From Treponema sp. (GTDB lineage: Bacteria; Spirochaetota; Spirochaetia; Treponematales; UBA12059): a stretch of 7,726 nt of DNA. Positions 5,486 through 7,726 of the stretch are shown here, in pieces. The stretch is from positions 1 to 7,726 of the forward strand of contig JAAYUR010000406.1 of NCBI GenBank assembly GCA_012517645.1, read 5' to 3'. Position 1 is the first letter of the stretch. Each line of letters opens with the position of its first letter. A program made the translations under genes and the position numbers. Below the pieces are notes generated by a model. The model was not told the origin of the DNA. It saw only the letters and a program-made list of their open reading frames with translations, and made no database searches.

Positions 5486-5953
5486 ATGGCGGAGACGATG
5501 GTTCTACGGGAAGTCGGCGAGGTGGAGCGCCGGGACGGGCGGACCTGGGTGAGGATCCGACCGGAATACCGGGAAGCCCTGCGGGGATTGGAGGAGTTCA
5601 GCCACTGCCACGTACTGTGGTGGTCGGGCAGCGACTTCGGCATGGGCTTCGACACCCGGTCCGTGCTGTCCGGGGACCTGCCCTACGCCCCGGGCAGGAC
5701 CGCGGGGGTCTTCGGCTGCCGGGGACCCTTCCGGCCCAACCTGATCGCGATGACCGTCTGCCCGATCCGGGGCGTGGACCTCGAGGCCGGCCGGATCGAG
5801 GTGGCGGCCATCGACGCTTTCGACGGGACGGCGGTCCTGGACGTGAAGCCCTACTACCCGAGCGTGGACCGGGTCCGAGACGCCCGGGTCCCCGCCTGGC
5901 TCCCGGACTGGGGTGAGTGGGTGCCCGAGGGCGGATTCGGGCTGGACGAATAG
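5486..5953 (+). CDS. trmO: TrmO-like tRNA (N6-threonylcarbamoyladenosine-37) N6-methyltransferase
   Basis: This 155-residue protein matches the small TrmO/YaeB/UPF0066 fold, a beta-barrel that uses S-adenosylmethionine to methylate t6A37 in tRNAs decoding ACN codons. Visible motifs are LEEFSHCHVLWW (35-46), GVFGCRGPFRPNLIAM (74-89), IDAFDGTAVLDVKPYYPSVD (109-128) and the C-terminal PAWLPDW. Arg79, Arg83, Pro84 and Asn85 of the central loop are kept. The common ATRSPxRPNPIG pattern reads GCRGPFRPNLIA here, so Ser is replaced by Gly and Pro-Ile-Gly by Leu-Ile-Ala. The E. coli enzyme is longer (about 235 residues); this one has the compact form without the C-terminal extension. AAGGAGG lies 5 nt before the ATG. 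The AraC-type gene follows 25 nt downstream. The family assignment is strong; whether t6A is the actual substrate is less certain. Confidence 0.85.
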   Translation: MAETMVLREVGEVERRDGRTWVRIRPEYREALRGLEEFSHCHVLWWSGSDFGMGFDTRSVLSGDLPYAPGRTAGVFGCRGPFRPNLIAMTVCPIRGVDLEAGRIEVAAIDAFDGTAVLDVKPYYPSVDRVRDARVPAWLPDWGEWVPEGGFGLDE

Positions 5954-5971
5954 GGCAGCCCGCCGCATACT
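5943..5971 (+). promoter_or_regulatory. Candidate promoter for a leaderless transcript of the AraC-type gene
   Basis: TGGACG (5943-5948), a 17-nt spacer and CATACT (5966-5971) resemble a sigma-70 promoter, partly inside the end of the trmO-like gene. The -10 ends 7 nt before the ATG at 5979, and no Shine-Dalgarno is present. The arrangement matches those before 2452 and 4231. The gene could still be co-transcribed with the upstream one. Confidence 0.42.
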
Positions 5972-5978
5972 GGCGTCC

Positions 5979-6812
5979 ATGGATAACGCCCAGGTGATCC
6001 TGGAGACCGCCCGCTGGATCGAGGGGCGCCTCCGGGAGGACCTGCCCGTGCCCGCGATCGCGGCCAAGGCGGGCTACTCCCTGCACCACTTCACCCGGCT
6101 CTTCGCGGCGGTGATCGGCATGCCGCCCAAGGAGTACGTCCTGCGGCGCAAGCTTTCCGAGGCCGCCCGGGATCTGGCCGGAGGTATGCGCGTCACCGAC
6201 ACGGCCTACGAATGGGGCTTCGGGGACCCGGATAGCTTTTCCCGGGCCTTCCGTCGCGAGCTCGGATGTTCCCCAAGCGCCGTCCGGCGGGGCGCCCCTT
6301 TCCCCTATCAGGAGCCCGCCGCCGGACGGATCCCCGGCCCTCCCGTGGACGCGGAGCCCGTACTGGAGCGCTTTCCCCCGGTCTTGCTGGCGGGCCGGCA
6401 GGTCCGCATCACGGGCCCGGGGGACGAGGTGGGACGCCTGTGGGCGGGCTTCCTGCCCCGGGCGGCCTCCATCCCCCGCCGGGCCCGGCCGCTCCGACTC
6501 CGCCAGCTGGCCACCTGGACCGAAGACGCCGAGGACTGGGTGGACATCCTCGTGGCCGCGGAGATGGAGACCCTGGACGCCCTGCCTTTGGACCTGATCG
6601 GCCGGGCGGCCCCGGGGTGCGAGTGCCTTTCCTTCCTGCACCGGGGATCCGCGGCCCGGGTCGGGGAGAGTTACGCGGCCATCTACGGCACCCTTCTGCC
6701 ATCCCTGGATCGGAAGCCCTCCCTGCCCTTCAACTTCGAATACTACTTCGAGGACGCTGGGGATCCTTACTCCGAGGACTTCCGCTTCAAGATCTGCGTG
6801 CCCGTGGCCTAG
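5979..6812 (+). CDS. AraC-family regulator with C-terminal GyrI-like effector domain
   Basis: This 277-residue protein has the reversed layout seen in Rob-type regulators. An N-terminal AraC/XylS DNA-binding domain (about 5-105) has a first helix-turn-helix at VPAIAAKAGYSLHHFTRLF (24-42) and a second at VTDTAYEWGFGDPDSFSRAF (72-91), ending in the usual GCSPSAVRR. After a proline-rich linker (106-123), residues 124-277 look like a GyrI/Rob/SOUL-type effector domain, with a late FNFEYYF segment (251-257). Such domains bind small, often hydrophobic or cationic compounds, so a drug or metabolite sensor is likely, with an unknown ligand. An in-frame ATG at 5913 lies within the upstream gene; the ATG at 5979 is preferred, because the domain starts there and a promoter-like -10 lies 7 nt before it. 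No efflux gene is visible nearby. Confidence 0.9.
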   Translation: MDNAQVILETARWIEGRLREDLPVPAIAAKAGYSLHHFTRLFAAVIGMPPKEYVLRRKLSEAARDLAGGMRVTDTAYEWGFGDPDSFSRAFRRELGCSPSAVRRGAPFPYQEPAAGRIPGPPVDAEPVLERFPPVLLAGRQVRITGPGDEVGRLWAGFLPRAASIPRRARPLRLRQLATWTEDAEDWVDILVAAEMETLDALPLDLIGRAAPGCECLSFLHRGSAARVGESYAAIYGTLLPSLDRKPSLPFNFEYYFEDAGDPYSEDFRFKICVPVA

Positions 6813-6830
6813 AATCCCCGACGCCTCACC

Positions 6831-6844
6831 GGTGTACGTACGCC
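6831..6844. repeat. Short inverted repeat before the M20-like gene
   Basis: GGTGTACGTACGCC is an inverted repeat with one mismatch, centred on a perfect GTACGTAC. It lies in the 65-nt gap between the AraC-type gene and the M20-like gene, upstream of a TACAAA (6856-6861) that could be a -10. It is a possible regulator site, but such short repeats also occur by chance. Confidence 0.3.
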
Positions 6845-6877
6845 TCGAACCGTGGTACAAAGGGTAAGGAGGTAGGA

Positions 6878-7726
6878 ATGGGATTCCTGGCCAAGATTCG
6901 TATCTCGATCTCCCGGACCATCGGGTCCCTGAGCCGACGAGCCTCCACGATCCTGGGTTCCCTGCGAAAATCGGGTTCTCCGATGGCGGATCGCCTTTTA
7001 TCCGACGCCCTCCGGATCGCGGAGCTTCCCTCCCCGACCGAACGGGAAGAGCAACGCGCCGCCTTCGTTTTAGAGCGCCTGCGGTCCCTAGGCTTGAATC
7101 CCCAGGTGGACGAGGACGGCAATATCCTGGTTCGGGCGACCTGCCCGGATCCCGAGGATTCCCGGCCTATCCTGGTCTTGGCCGAGCTGTCCTGCCCGCG
7201 CTGGCACCCCTTGGAAAGCCTATCCCGGCTGGACGCGGACCGGGCATACGGAGCTGGGCTTTCCGACTCTCTCGGTCCGGCAACCCTGCTTTCCCTGGCG
7301 GAAACCCTCCAAGCCGGGGTTCTAACCCTCACCAGGGACGTCCTTTTGCTCTTCGCCGCCCGTCCCCTGGATGATCCACGGAACTCCGTGCTCCGGCTCT
7401 TGGCCGAGGATTCGCAAAACCGGCCCTTCGCGGCCTTGAGCCTGCGTGGTCTTTCGTTGGGCACCGTACGGACCAGAACTCTGGGGACCTATCGAATCGA
7501 AGTCCGGGTCCGTACCGACGCGGAAATTTCCGAAGCGAACCAAAAACCGGGACCCGCGGACCGCGGTCTTAGGACTGCGGTGGACGCGGTCGTCACCCTG
7601 GCAAGAACCCTGACCGGCATCACCTGGGACGCGGAGCAGAAGACCACCTGCACGATCCGGCGCATTGAGGCGGGGGCGGGCTTCGGTCACGAACCCACGG
7701 AGGGACTCCTGGATATCGAGCTCGAG
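6878..7726 (+). CDS. M20-family peptidase homologue, probably catalytically inactive (3' end outside the window)
   Basis: The frame is open for 283 codons to the window edge. AAGGAGG (6866-6872) lies 5 nt before the ATG, which fixes this start over an internal ATG at 6983. Residues 38-146 follow the M20 zinc-peptidase pattern: LPSPTEREEQ (50-59), LRSLGLNPQVDEDGNILVRA (68-87), and GAGLSDSLGPATLLSLAETL (125-144), with Asp130 kept. The first metal motif, usually AHLDT, reads AELSC (102-106), and the GEEG region is replaced by ARPLDDP (161-167), so both the ligand His and the catalytic Glu pair seem lost. A smaller domain (185 onwards) resembles the lid or dimerisation domain. Residues 1-34 form a basic, serine-rich amphipathic extension unusual for the family. 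Codons such as TTA, CTA, AGA and GTT are more frequent than in the neighbours, suggesting weaker codon selection or a different history. Confidence 0.8.
   Translation, partial: MGFLAKIRISISRTIGSLSRRASTILGSLRKSGSPMADRLLSDALRIAELPSPTEREEQRAAFVLERLRSLGLNPQVDEDGNILVRATCPDPEDSRPILVLAELSCPRWHPLESLSRLDADRAYGAGLSDSLGPATLLSLAETLQAGVLTLTRDVLLLFAARPLDDPRNSVLRLLAEDSQNRPFAALSLRGLSLGTVRTRTLGTYRIEVRVRTDAEISEANQKPGPADRGLRTAVDAVVTLARTLTGITWDAEQKTTCTIRRIEAGAGFGHEPTEGLLDIELE

Noticed and set aside
5598..6860. A 420-codon open frame on the minus strand opposite the trmO-like and AraC-type genes
   Set aside because: It spans two clearly recognised genes on the other strand, turns into Arg/Pro/Gly-rich sequence at its end, and has no recognisable domain.
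7712..7726. Adjacent GATATC, GAGCTC and CTCGAG at the right edge, like a cloning linker
   Set aside because: They encode D-I-E-L-E in frame with the M20-like protein, where such a strand is expected, so they look natural; the match is probably chance at the window edge.

Overview
The window is a GC-rich bacterial chromosome segment with eight complete protein genes and one gene cut by the right edge. The start codon of a further leftward gene sits at the extreme left edge. There are no rRNA, tRNA, CRISPR or transposase signals. Codons end mostly in G or C, and intergenic DNA is GC-rich apart from two AT-rich islands (about 20-60 and 1805-1860). Strong Shine-Dalgarno sequences (AGGAGG-type) precede most genes, but three genes lack one and appear to be transcribed from a promoter ending directly at the ATG. 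A lipoprotein and a Sec-exported protein show a secretion pathway but do not fix the phylum. I cannot name the species; the unknown protein at 3060-3458 reminded me of spirochaete sequences, but this is only an impression.

Left part (1-2430). A consensus extended -10 promoter with a good RBS drives a gene that leaves the window leftward. Two terminator-like hairpins then mark the end of a leftward lipoprotein FAD oxidoreductase gene (301-1791). An 80-bp AT-rich gap with two overlapping, antiparallel promoters separates it from a rightward exported FMN-type split-barrel protein (1872-2381), which ends in a GC hairpin. The two form a divergent pair of predicted extracytoplasmic flavin proteins, and this is the best candidate here for an undescribed system.

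Middle part (2440-4230). A double ACT-domain protein of the GcvR type is followed by a conserved-looking protein of unknown function, then a Phd/YefM antitoxin and PIN-domain toxin operon. The toxin-antitoxin operon has a 16-bp perfect palindrome beside its promoter. The module lies between two copies of a 14-bp sequence that forms the -35 region of both its own promoter and that of the next gene.

Right part (4231-7726). A GH43-like beta-propeller protein is followed by a 199-bp gap, a TrmO-like tRNA methyltransferase, an AraC-type regulator with a GyrI-like ligand domain, and the start of an M20 peptidase homologue. The peptidase homologue appears to have lost most of its metal-binding and catalytic residues. 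Genes in this part look like ordinary housekeeping or accessory genes rather than one pathway.
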